Below, one piece after another: positions 10,701-21,118 of a DNA stretch of 23,838 bases (the stretch's first letter is position 1; each line of letters begins with the position of its first letter). A program made the position numbers and the translations under genes. The notes beneath the pieces were generated by a model. It ran no database searches. It was not told the DNA's origin and worked only from the letters and a program-made list of their open reading frames with translations. Origin of the DNA: Haplomitrium mnioides. Taxonomy: Eukaryota; Marchantiophyta; Haplomitriopsida; Calobryales. The DNA lies in the NCBI GenBank assembly GCA_049999725.1, contig JBNGIS010010555.1, positions 1 through 23,838 of the forward strand, written 5' to 3'.

Positions 10701-13700
10701 GTTGAGAGGTTGTGTCTAAGAAGGTATGATGAGTTGCAACTCCTATGGAGAAGTTGTGTGTGTGAAAGTTTGAGACAAATTGAGTCCTAATGAGAGACTG
10801 TCTGTGAGAAGACGAGACCAATTTTGACTCCCACAAAGAGGTTGTGTGTGCAAGAGAATTTGGACCAATTTGAGTCTCATTAAGAGGTTGTGTATGAGAA
10901 GGTTAGACAAATTGTGAATTGAATAGGGAGGTTATTTGTATGAGAGTTTGAGACATGATGAGTTATTTTAAGAGGTTTTGTGTAAGAGGCTATGAAAAGT
11001 TGTAACTCACATGAAGAGGCTGTGCGTGTGAGAGTTTAAGACAAAGTCAGTCATATTTAATGACTATGTATGAGAAAGTAAAACAAATTGTGACTCTTAT
11101 AGAGAGATTGTGTGTGTGAGAATTTGAGAAAATCTGAGTTCCATTATGAGGTTGTTTGTGGCAGGGTAAGAGAGATTGTGGTTTCCATAGAGAGGTTGTG
11201 GTGTGAGAGTTTGAAACAAATTGAATCATATATAAAGGTTGCATATGAGAAGGTAGGAAAAATTATGACTCACATAGAGAGGTTGTGTGTGCGAGAGTGT
11301 GAGACAAAGTAAGTCTCATCAAAAGGTTGTGTGTGAGAGGGTGAGACAAGTTGTGACTACCATGAAGAGGTTGTATGTGTGAGAGTTTGAGACAAGTTGA
11401 GTACCATGCAAAGGTTGTGTGTAAAAAGATGAGACAGATTGTAAATTCCATGAAGAGGTTGTGTGTGCGAGAGGGTGAGATAAATTGTTATTCTTTAGAA
11501 GAGGTTGTGTATGCTAGAGTTAAAGATGAATTGAGCCCCATTCATATGTTGTACGTGAGAAGGTAAGACAAGTTGTGACTACCATAAAGAGTTTGTATAT
11601 GTAAGAGGGTGAGACAAATTGAGTCCCATCAACAAGTTTTGTGTGAGAAGTTATGACAAATTGTGACTCCTATAGAGTGGTGGTGCAAGTGAAAGTTGGA
11701 GACAAATTGAGTCTCAGCTAGAGGTTGTGTATGAGAAGGTGAGACAAAATGTGACTCCCATAGAGAGGGTGTGTGTGTGTGTGTGTGTGTGAGTTTGAGA
11801 CAAATTGATTTCCAATCAGAGGTTGTGTGTATGAAGGTTAGACAAATTTTCAATCCTATAGAGAAGTTGTGTGTGTAATAGTTTTAGACAAATTGAGGTC
11901 GATATAGAAGTTGTATATAAAAGGCAATGAAAAATTATAAATCTCATGAATGGATTGTGTTTGAGAGTTTGAGACAAATTGAATCCCATTCAAAGGTTGC
12001 ATGTAAGCAGGTATGACAAATTATCACTCATATAGAGAGGTTGTGTGTGTGAGAGTTTGAGACAAATTGACTTCTTTTCAAAGGTTGTGTGTGAGAGAGT
12101 AAGACAAATTATGAATCTTATAGAGATTCTTTTCAAAGGTTGTGTGTGAGAGGGTAAGACAAATTATGATTCTTATACAGAGATTGTTTGTGATAGTTTG
12201 AGAAAAGTTGAGTCATATTCAAAGGTTGTGTGTGAAAAGATAAGACAATATGTGACTCCTATGGAGAGGTTGTATACGTGAGAATGTGTAACAAATTTTG
12301 ACTCTTATGTAGGGGCTGTATGTGATAGAGTTTGAGATGATTTAAGTCTCTTTCACACGTTCTATGTGAGAAGGTAAGACAAGTTATAACTATCATAGAG
12401 AGATTTTGTGTGTGAGAAAGTGAGACAAATTAAGTCTCATTAAGAGGTTGCGTGTGTGAAAGTTTGAGACAGATTGAGTCTTAGATAAAGGTTGTGTGTG
12501 AGAAGGTGAGACAAATTGCAACTCCTATAGAAAGGTTGTGTGTGCATGAGAGTTTGAGATCTAGTGAATGTGGGCAAGAAGGTGAGACAAATTGTGACTC
12601 CCATTGAGAGGTTTTGTATGTGAGAGTTTGAGACAAATAGAGACTTATTTTGAGTTTGTATGATAGAAGGTAGTAAAAATTGTGAATCAAATAGAAAGGT
12701 TGTGAATGTGAGAAATTGAGACAGATTGAGTCTCATTGAAAGGTTGTATGTGAGAAGGTTAGACAAATTGTGCTCCTGTAGAGAGGTTGTTTGTGTGAGA
12801 GGGTGAGACAAATTTAGTCCCATCAAGAGATTGTATGTAAGAAGTTAGCACAAATTGTAAATCTCATAGAAAGGTTGTGCTAAATTGAGTTTGATTGAGA
12901 GGTTTTTTGTGAGGAGGTAGGATAAGTTGTGACTCCTTTAGAGATGTTGTGTGTGTGAGATTTTGAGATAAATTGAGTTCCATTTAGAGGTTGTATATGA
13001 GAAGTTTTGACAAATTCCCACTCATATAGAAAGTTTGTATGTGTGAAAGTTTGAGACAAATTGAATCTTAGTGAAGAATTGTGTGTGACTAGGTGAGACA
13101 AACTGTGCCTCTATGGAGAGGTTGTGTGTGTGGGAGAGTTTGAGACAAACGAATTCCCATTAAGAGGTTGTGTGTAAGAAGGTTAGACAAATTTTGACTC
13201 ATATGAGCACATTGTGTGTGTGAGAGTTTGTGAAAAACTAAGTCCCATTGAGAGTTTTTTTGTAAGAGGATATAAACAACTACAACACTAATGAAGAGTT
13301 TGTGTGTCCTACAACTTAAGACAAATTAACTCCCATTCAAAGGTTGTGCAAGAGAAGTAAAGACAAATGTGACTCTCATGTAGTGGTTGTGTGTGAGAGT
13401 TTTAAAAAAATTAAGTCCCATTAAGAAATTATGTGCAAAATGGTAAGATAACTCGTGATTGCTATGGAGAGGTTGTGTATGAGATTTTGAGACAAGCTGA
13501 GTCCCATAAAGAGATTGTGTGTGAGAAGGCATGCAAAAATTGTGACTCCAATCGAAAGGTTGTGTGTGTGAGAGTTTGAGACAAACTAAGTCTCATTAAA
13601 AGTTTGTGTATGAGAGGGTGTGTGTGTGACAATTTCAAACAAATTGAGTCCTATTATGAAGTTTTGTGTGAGAAGTTAAAGACAAATTGTGACTCACATA

Positions 13701-14828
13701 AAAATGATATGTTTATGAGGGTTTGAGACAAATTTAGTCATATTAGAAGGTTGTGTGTAAAAATTTAATTTGGATTATGACTCTCATAGAGTGGTTATGT
13801 GTGTGAGGGTTTCATGCAAATTGAGTCCAATTCAAAGGTTATATGCAAGAAGGTAAGACAAATTGTGTCTCCTATAAAGAAGTTGTATGTGTGAGAGTTT
13901 AAGACAAATTGAGTCTTATTTAGAGGTTGTGTGTGAGAAGGTAAGACAATTTGAGACTCGAGTTGAGAGGATGCGTGTGTGAGATTTTGGGACAAATTGA
14001 GTCTCATTAAGAGGTTTTGTACGGGAGGGTGAGACAAATTGTGACTCCTATAGAGATTTTGTATGTGTGAGAGTTTGAGACAAAATGAGTCTCATTTAGA
14101 GGCAATATGTGAGAAGGCCAAGATAAATTGTGACTCACATAGAGAGGTTGTATGTGAGAAGGTGAGATATTTTTGTGAGAGTTTGAGACAAATTGAGTCC
14201 CATTCAAATGTTGTGTGTGAGAAGATAAGTCACTTTGTGGCTCTCATAAAGAGGTTTTGTTTGTGAGAGTTTGAGACAAATGGAGTCTTATTTTCACATT
14301 ATGTGTGAGAAGATAAGACAAATTATGATTTGTATAGAGAGGTTGTATGTGTGTGAAAAAGTGAGACAAATTGAGTCCCATTAAGAGTGTGTATATGAGA
14401 GTTTGAGACAAATTATGACTCTCATTGAGTGGTTGTATGTGTGTGATAAATTGAGGCAGATTGAGTCTAATTGATAGGTTGTGTCCGAGAAGGTAGGACA
14501 GATTGTAGCCTCTATTGAGAGGGTGAGAAGATTTGAGTCCCATTGAGAGATTGTGTGTGAAAAGGTAGGACAAATTATGACTCTCATGTAGAGGTTGTGT
14601 GGGTGAGAGTTTGAGATAAACTGAGTCTCATTTAGAGGTTGTGTGTGAGAAGGTGGAATAAATTATGAGTAATATAAAGACGTTTTATGTGTATGAGAGT
14701 TTGAGACAAATTGAGTCCCTTGAGAGGTTGTATGTGAGAAAGGTATGGCAGACTATGACTTTCATAAAGAGGTTGTGCGTGTGTCAGTTTGAGACAAAAA
14801 TTAAGTCACATTAGAAGGTTATGTGTGA

Positions 14829-14833
14829 GAGGG
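14829..14833. repeat. Left target-site duplication GAGGG
   Basis: GAGGG directly precedes the TGTTAGG end of the insertion and is repeated at 17599-17603. Removing the insertion and one copy restores GTGTGAGAGGGTAAGACAAA, the normal middle of a satellite B subunit. Confidence 0.9.
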
Positions 14834-15269
14834 TGTTAGGCCCGAAGAGATACAATGGCGATACACATGGAGACAGCGTGTAGGAGGAACGAAATGAGGA
14901 AATGGAGTCAAGTGGAGCAGAAATGGCAACAATTAGCAGCAGTGGACATCATCGGGAAAGAGTAATCAAGAGTATTATTTTCATCATACTGTATATATTT
15001 TCTGCAAAGTACAGGTATCACAAAGTCCCAACGACATTATCGGCGTACAAGGAATGCAAGGTGACAAAAAATAAGTTAGAAAAAAAAATAATCTCCTTTG
15101 TAAGTATATGTGTGTCTGTTATGTGCGTCTGTGGGTGCGTATTCGTATGTGAAAGTCGGTTTGTTAAAAGAGCAATTAGTAGAGTAGAAATTTAGAAATT
15201 AGTAATTTGTGTTAATATAATACTATAACCTAAGCTAGAGGCCCATGGAGAAAGAGGCATTAATTCGAC

Positions 15270-15298
15270 GGTCAAGATTTGCATCAATGGTCAAGATT
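15270..15298 (+). repeat. Short direct repeat upstream of the solo-LTR TATA box
   Basis: GGTCAAGATT occurs twice, at 15270-15279 and 15289-15298, offset by 19 bp and about 40-70 bp upstream of the TATA box. It could be a duplicated factor-binding site; no specific factor is recognised. Confidence 0.45.
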
Positions 15299-15338
15299 AA
15301 TTGGAGAAAAAAACAAAAGGGACCTAGGGTTAAGGGAG

Positions 15339-15346
15339 TATAAAAG
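15339..15346 (+). promoter_or_regulatory. TATA box of the solo LTR
   Basis: TATAAAAG lies about 505 bp into the LTR-like insertion, preceded by a duplicated 10-bp motif. It gives the likely transcription direction (plus strand). No start site can be verified. Confidence 0.5.
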
Positions 15347-17513
15347 GGATTTTTTTCAATGGCGCTGCCCCTCCTTCGCTTATGTCTTTGGAAATTGCAT
15401 TGTCAATGAAGAGCGGATGCATGCTCGGGGAAGACTAGGAGAAATCGAGAGCTGTACATGGAAAATTTGGAGATGGATCTTGTTGAAGACACTGATGAGC
15501 AAGAATTGGGGCCTATTGAAGAATTCTATACATTTCACATGCATGAAGAATGTGCAACGAAGGAGTAGAGGACTGAACGGATCGAGTGGTGAATCTTGGT
15601 CACTCTTGAAGGATATGCTATGCAGGTCGTTGCCTGCAGACTCATGAGTGCTGTGATCTTGAGGACTCAAAGTATCCATTGGGAGAAGCAAAAATAGAGC
15701 ACGAAATTGCTTGATGGAGATGAGTGTTTCGGAGAATGCTTAGAGAGAGAGTTAAGCAAGAAATAGCACAGGGAGGCAGCATCGTAGGGGAATGAGACAT
15801 CAATCGTAGAGGAGGCAGCATGGTAGCTTGAAGGAGACAACAAATTCAGAAAGGGGATGGGCAGTAATTCAAGCGTAGGAGAGGAGATGAAATCATGAAG
15901 AGGGAGTGAGGCGCATACCAATCCTATACAAAAAATTCAGGATGGTTCGTGAGGGGGTATACGACATCTCCACGGTGCTGGTATTTCAATACAATGGACA
16001 CATTACCCAAGGACCTTGTAAAATTGATGGGGAAAAATGGAACATTGAGGTTTAGTCGGCGAATGAAGCGTAGTGGCAGGAAGTGAAGATTTAGATGTGT
16101 ACTCTCTACAGTAGGTCGAGCCCTGTATTCAGCCCTGTATTTGCTACAGTAAGGTGAACTGTAGAAAAGAAGCTCTCTGGAAAATACAGTTTCAAATTGG
16201 AATACGATTATACCTGGTAGAGTACGTGAAGTGGATGGAGACCTCTCGATGTACGAGTAGATGATCGTTGGATTTATTGGGAGGTGAGTAGGAGTACTTC
16301 ATGGAGAAGACATACAGTAGAAGTAGGAAGGGAAGTTCTTATAGCAAGAGGCAGATTAAGTTAATGGATTTGGAGATTTGCACAAAGGAAGGAAGTGAGC
16401 ATGGTATTTTACAATTTTTATGAAGTTTGAAGGGCTTCAAGATAGACAGCAGACTGACTTGGAGGTGATATGAATTTCCATGAGGAGTGTGAGGGTTAGT
16501 GAAGAGGTACATATGAAGAATAGGGCACTTGGAAGCTGATGGAGTTGTTGGCAGGGAGTTGAAGTTGGAAAAAATGATAAAAATAGGTGACATGGAAAGT
16601 TTGGGAAGAGGTTAGAATTGGTGGAAAACAGTTCTTTGGGGTCTAGATGGTCACTGTGAACAATCAAGGGCACTTTGAAGTTTGATGTCAGCTCATGGAA
16701 GATTCCTTGTGCGACCAAGAGGATAAGGCCAAACTAGCTAAGGTATTATATACATAGGAGGGAAATCGGGTTTTTTGTGTTGTCGTGTGTAAGTTCTGTT
16801 TGTTCTGTTGAAGTCATATCCTGCGTGGTATTCTGTTCTGATTCAGAGTCTCATGTGACGTGTGTAGTCCAAAAGCATATAAGTGGTTTGTGTTAAGTAT
16901 TGTCGAAAGAAAAAGTATGAGGAGTGTCACCGTATATTCACTGATAGTCGAACTCTGAAATTGGGGATAAAACAGTTATATTATATTGTGATACCTGATG
17001 TATAAAGTATTCCTTGCAGTATTTGATGTTTCTTGCTTTGCCAATTTCAATTGAGGATGAATGTTTAAATTTTACGTATGTTCAAGTTGAGACGTATTTC
17101 CAGCAAGCGTAGTTAGATTTTTCTATTCCATTGAATGTTGAAGAGAGATGAGTTGAGGAGTTGAATTGTGTTATGGTTAAGTTGCATTTGAAAGTTCAAT
17201 AGTGTAGGTTTGCTTTTGAGTTGAGTGATTGAGTGGACGGTTGAGTTGCATGTTTATTTCTTTTACAAAACACAAGTAATTAAGACGTTTGGTCGGAGTT
17301 CTTCTCTATGCTTTCCCTATACCTCACACCCTTCTAGTTCCCCTCTCCTTCTCCACATTTCTTCCATTTCCCTCTCATCTACTTCTTCTTCCATATCCTA
17401 TCTCTTCTTCCCACTTCACGGTTAAGGCTCTGATCCTTCAGGGTCTTACCCCGCTATCTCCCACTAGTCCCAACAAAGTCCAACAGTAGTTTGTGGTAGT
17501 TGGGTTATACAAA

Positions 17514-17515
<2 letters not shown>

Positions 17516-17568
<53 letters not shown>
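17516..17568. repeat. TA dinucleotide microsatellite, about 26 repeats
   Basis: A perfect run of alternating T and A covers 53 bp, 30 bp before the 3' end of the solo-LTR-like insertion. It is flanked by the inverted repeat GTAGTTGG (17496-17503) and CCAACTAC (17572-17579), so the whole segment can fold as one long hairpin. Confidence 0.97.
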
Positions 17569-17571
<3 letters not shown>

Positions 17572-17598
17572 CCAACTACACTACAACGAAGCCCAACA

Positions 17599-17603
17599 GA
17601 GGG
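17599..17603. repeat. Right target-site duplication GAGGG
   Basis: GAGGG directly follows the CCCAACA end of the insertion and matches 14829-14833. The satellite resumes in phase with TAAGACAAATTG. Confidence 0.9.
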
Positions 17604-18928
17604 TAAGACAAATTGTGATTTCCATTGAGAGGTTATGTGTGTGAGAGTTTGAGACAAATTGAGTACCACTCAACAGTTGTGTTTGAGAAGGTAAGACAAA
17701 TTGAGTCCCATTCAAAAGTTGTGTATGAGAAGAGAAGACAAATTCAAATTCTGATGGAGTTGTTTTGCATATGAGAGGGTGAGAAAATTTGAAACTCTCA
17801 TAGAGAGGTTGTGTTTGTAGGAGTTTGAGACAAATTGAGCTCAATTCAAAGGTTTTGTATGAGAAGATAAGACAAATTGTGACTCATATGGAGAGATTGT
17901 ATGTGAGAAAGAAATACAATTTTTGACTTCCAAGAAGAGGTTGTGTGTGTGAGAGAGTTAGACAAGTTACAACTCTTATAGAGAGGTTATGTCTGTGAGA
18001 AGGTGAGACAAATTGAATCCCAGTCTGAGGTTGTGTGTGAGAAGTTAAAACAAATTCTGACTTGCATGGAGAGGTTGTGTGTGAGAGAGTATGAAACGAA
18101 TTGAGTTCCATTCAAACATTGTATGTGAGAAGGTAATGGAGGTTGGTACTCTAATAAAGAGGTTATATGTGTGAGAGTTTGAGACAAATTGAGTCTCATT
18201 TATAGGTTGTGTGTGAGAAGGTAAGACAACTTGTGACTCTATAGAGAGGTGGTGTGCGTGAGAGTTTGAGACAAATTGAGTCCTATTTAGATGTTGTTTG
18301 TAAGAAGATAAGATAAATTGTAGCTCCATGGAGAGATTGTGCTTGTGCGAATTTGAGACAAACTGAGTCATATTAAGAGGTTGTTAGTGAGAAGGTAAGA
18401 CAAATTGTGACTCTATAAAGAGGCTGTGAGCGAGAGTTTGAGACAAGTTAAGTTCTATTCAAAAGTTGTGTGAGAATGTAAGAGAAACTGTAGTTGCCAT
18501 AGAGAGGTTGTGTGTGTGAGAAGGTGAGAGAAAGTATGATTCTCATAAAGAGGTTGTGTGTGTGAGATTTTGAGCAAATTGAGCTGTTTTTTGAGGTTGT
18601 GTGTGAGAAGTTGGAACAAACAGTGACTCCTATAGAGAGGTTGTGTGTGTGAGAGTCTGAGACAAATTGAGTCTCATTCAAAGGTTTTGTGTCTGAAGGT
18701 AGAACAAACTGTGACTCGTGTAGAGAGGTGTGTGTAAAAAGGTGAGACAAATTGAGTCTCTTATCGAGAAGTTGTATGATAGAAGGTAGATCAAATTGTG
18801 ACTTTGATGGAGAGGTTGTGTTTGAGACAAATTGAGTCCCGTTCAAAAGTTGTATGTGAGAAGGTAAGACAAACCTTAAATCCTATAGAGAGATCGTGTC
18901 ATCAGGTGAATCAAATTATCACTCCCAA
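17604..18928 (+). repeat. Satellite array, 88-bp dimeric unit, right arm (about 15 copies)
   Basis: The same alternating A and B subunits as in the main array continue without phase change after the insertion, with GAGACAAATTGAGTC and GTAAGACAAATTGTGACTC blocks. The array thus was continuous before the insertion. Near 18890-18928 the units become degenerate and the sequence passes into the 48-bp subfamily. Confidence 0.93.
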
Positions 18929-19779
18929 AAAAAAGTTGTAAGTTAGAAGGTGAGACAAATTGTGACGTTTAGAGAGGAGAAGTTGCTAGTGAGAAGGTGA
19001 GACAAATTGTGGCCGTTTAGAGATGAGAAGTTGTCAAAAAGAAGGTGAGACAAATTGTGACCGTAGAGAGGAGAGGTCGTGAGTAAGAAGGTGAGACAAA
19101 TTCTGACTATTTGGAAAAAAGAGGTTGAGTGAAAAGGTGAGACAAATTATCACCGTTTGGTGAGGAGAGATTGTGAGTAAAAAGGTGAGACAAATCATCA
19201 CCATTTGGAGAAGAGAGGTTGAGTGTGAAGGTGAGACAAATTGTTACCGTTTGGAGAGGAGATATGAGTGAGAAGGCGAGAGAAATTGTGGCCATATGGA
19301 AAAGAGAGGTGAGACAAATTGTGATCATTTGGAGAAGAGAGGGTGAGTGAGAAGGTGAGACAAATTATAACTGTTTGGAGAGGAGAGGTTGTAAGTGAGA
19401 AGGTGAGACAAATCATGACTGTTTGGAGAGAAGAGGTTGTGGGTGAGAAGGTGAGACAAATTGGGAGTGTATGAAGAGGAAAGGTGAGTGAGAAGGTGAG
19501 ACAAATTGTGATCATTTGGAGAAGAGAGGTTGGGTGAGAAGGTGAGACAAATTATGACCATTTGGAGAGAAGAGGTTGTGAGTGAGAAGATGAGACCAAT
19601 TGTGACCGTTTGGAGCAGAGAGGTTGTGAGTGAGAAGGTGATACAAATTGAACCGTTTGGAGAGTAGAGGTTGTGAGTGAGAAGGTAAGACAAATTGTGA
19701 CCAATTGGAGAGGAGAGGTTGTAAGTGAGAAGGTGAGACAAATTGTGATTGTTTGGAGAGGAGAGGTTGTGAGTGAGAA

Positions 19780-20312
19780 GGTGAGACAATTTCGAAGAGT
19801 TTAGAAAGGAGAAGATGTGAGTAAAAAGATGAGACAAGTTGTGAGTGTTTAGAGATCAGAGGTTGTGAGTGAGAAGGTGAGACAAATTGTGATATTTTGG
19901 AGAGGAGAGGTTGTGAGTGAGAAGGTGAAACAAATTATAACCGTTTGGAGAGGAGAGGTTGTGATTGACAATGTGAGACAAATTGTGACCATTTGGAGAG
20001 GAGAGGTTTTGAGTGAGAAGGTGAGACAAATTATGACTGTTTGGAGAGGAGAGGTTGTGAGTTGGAAGGTAAGACAAATTGTGACCGTATAGAGAGGAGA
20101 GGTTTTGAGTGAGAAGGTGAGACAAATTGCGACCGTTTGGAGAGGAGAGGTTGTGAGTGAGAAGGTGAGACAATTTTTAAAAGTTTAGAAAGGAGGAGAT
20201 GTGAGTAAAAAGGTGAGACAAGTTCAAAGTGTTTAGAGATCAAAGGTTGTGAGTGAGAAAGTGAGACAAATTGTGACCATTTTGAGAAGAGAGGTTGTGA
20301 GTGAGACAAGTT
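19780..20312 (+). repeat. Duplicated block in the 48-bp array, copy 1
   Basis: This block shares ordered variant units with 20588-21118 at a constant offset of 808 bp. Examples are the AGTTTAGAAAGG-type hinge unit (19799 versus 20607), GTGATATTTTGG, and GTGATTGACA (19961 versus 20769). The next hinge units at 20183 and 20991 keep the same offset. Within each copy the two hinges are 384 bp apart, exactly eight monomers. Confidence 0.85.
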
Positions 20313-20587
20313 GTGACCGTTTGGAGAGGAGAGGTTGTGAGTGAGAAGGTGAGACAATTTCTAAAAGTTTAGAAAGAAGAATATGTGAGCAAAAAGGTGG
20401 GACAAGTTGTGAGTGTTTAGAGATCAATGGTTGTGAGTGAGAAGGTGAGACAAATTGTGACTGTTTGGAGAAGAGAGGTTGTGAGTGAGAAAGTGAAACA
20501 AGTTGTGACCGTTAGGAGAGGAGAGGTTCTGAGTGAGAACGTGAGACAAAGTGTGACTGTTTGCTGAGGAGAGGTTGTGAGTGAGAA

Positions 20588-21118
20588 GTTGAGACAAATT
20601 CTAAAAGTTAAGAAAGGAGAAGATTAGAGTAAGAAGATTGGACAAGTTGTGACAAGTTGGAGATAAGAGGCCGTGAGTGAGAAGGTGAGACAAGTTGTGA
20701 TATTTTGGAGAGGAGAGGTTGTGAGTGAGAAGGTGAAACAAATTATAACCATTTGGAGAGGAGAGGTTGTGATTGACAAGGTGAGACAAATTGTGACCAT
20801 TTGGGGAGGAGAGGTTGTGAGTGAGAAGGTGAGACAAATTATGACCGTTTGGAGAGGAGAGGTTGTGAGTCAGAGGGTAAGACAAATTATGACCGTATGG
20901 AGAGGAGAGGTTTTGAGTGAGAAGGTGAGACAAATTGTGATCGTTTGGAGAGGAGAGGTTGTGAGTGAGAAGGTGAGACAATTTGTAAAAGTTTAGAAAG
21001 GAGAAGATGTGAGTAAAAATGTGAGACAAGTTGTGAGTGTTTAGAGATCAGAGGTTGTGAGTGAGAAGGTGAGACAAATTGTGACCGTTTGGAGAAGAGA
21101 GGTTGTGAGTGAGAAGGT
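20588..21118 (+). repeat. Duplicated block in the 48-bp array, copy 2
   Basis: This is the partner of 19780-20312 at an 808-bp offset, which is 17 monomers less 8 bp. The 8 bp are explained by a deletion near 20305, where a unit reads GAGTGAGACAAG and lacks GAGAAGGT. Edges are approximate because all monomers are similar. Confidence 0.85.

Larger units (their letters stand above)
5330..14833 (+). repeat. Main satellite array, 88-bp dimeric unit, about 108 copies
   Basis: The unit is a dimer of two related subunits. Subunit A (about 45 bp) starts GAGAGGTTGTGTGTGTGAG and contains TTTGAGACAAATTGAGTC. Subunit B (about 43 bp) has a shorter TG run and contains AAGGTAAGACAAATTGTGAC. A and B alternate for about 9.5 kb with many point changes and small indels. 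The GACAAATTG core is the most constant part. The plus strand is poor in C and rich in G. The first unit at about 5330 is degenerate, as expected at an array edge, and the right end is cut by the insertion at 14834. Period 88 is not a multiple of three, so the many open frames on the minus strand drift through all frames and are not proteins. Confidence 0.95.
14834..17598 (+). mobile_element. Solo-LTR-like insertion in the satellite (2765 bp)
   Basis: The insertion starts TGTTAGGC and ends GCCCAACA, terminal inverted repeats of 8 bp with one mismatch, with TG...CA ends and a perfect 5-bp target duplication (GAGGG). This is the signature of LTR-retrotransposon integration. There is no gag or pol coding and the start is not repeated near the end, so a single LTR left by recombination between two LTRs is the best reading. 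A promoter-like TATAAAAG at 15339-15346 suggests the plus-strand direction. A pyrimidine-rich stretch (about 17325-17420) and a TA microsatellite lie near the 3' end. At 2.77 kb it is long for an LTR. A non-coding LTR-type element without recognisable internal domain is the alternative. The 122-codon open frame at 15279-15647 has no recognisable motif. Confidence 0.82.

Noticed and set aside
5362-14573. Dozens of open frames of 60-157 codons on the minus strand, with recurring SHTHNLS-like peptides
   Set aside because: They are translations of the 88-bp satellite in drifting frames. The period is not a multiple of three, no domain is recognisable, and the low stop frequency follows from strand composition.
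5330-14833. Regular short repeats that could suggest a CRISPR array
   Set aside because: There are no unique spacers between constant repeats; the whole unit is repeated with gradual divergence, there are no cas genes, and the context is a plant-type nuclear genome.
15279-15647. 122-codon plus-strand frame within the solo-LTR-like insertion
   Set aside because: It has no recognisable motif, lies just before and across the TATA box region of an LTR, and an overlapping minus frame of similar size exists. No support for coding.
19325-19837. 170-codon minus frame with a 16-residue repeat (SSPNGHNLSHLLTHNL-like)
   Set aside because: It is explained by the 48-bp satellite period. All three minus frames are open across the same stretch, which is not expected for a real gene.
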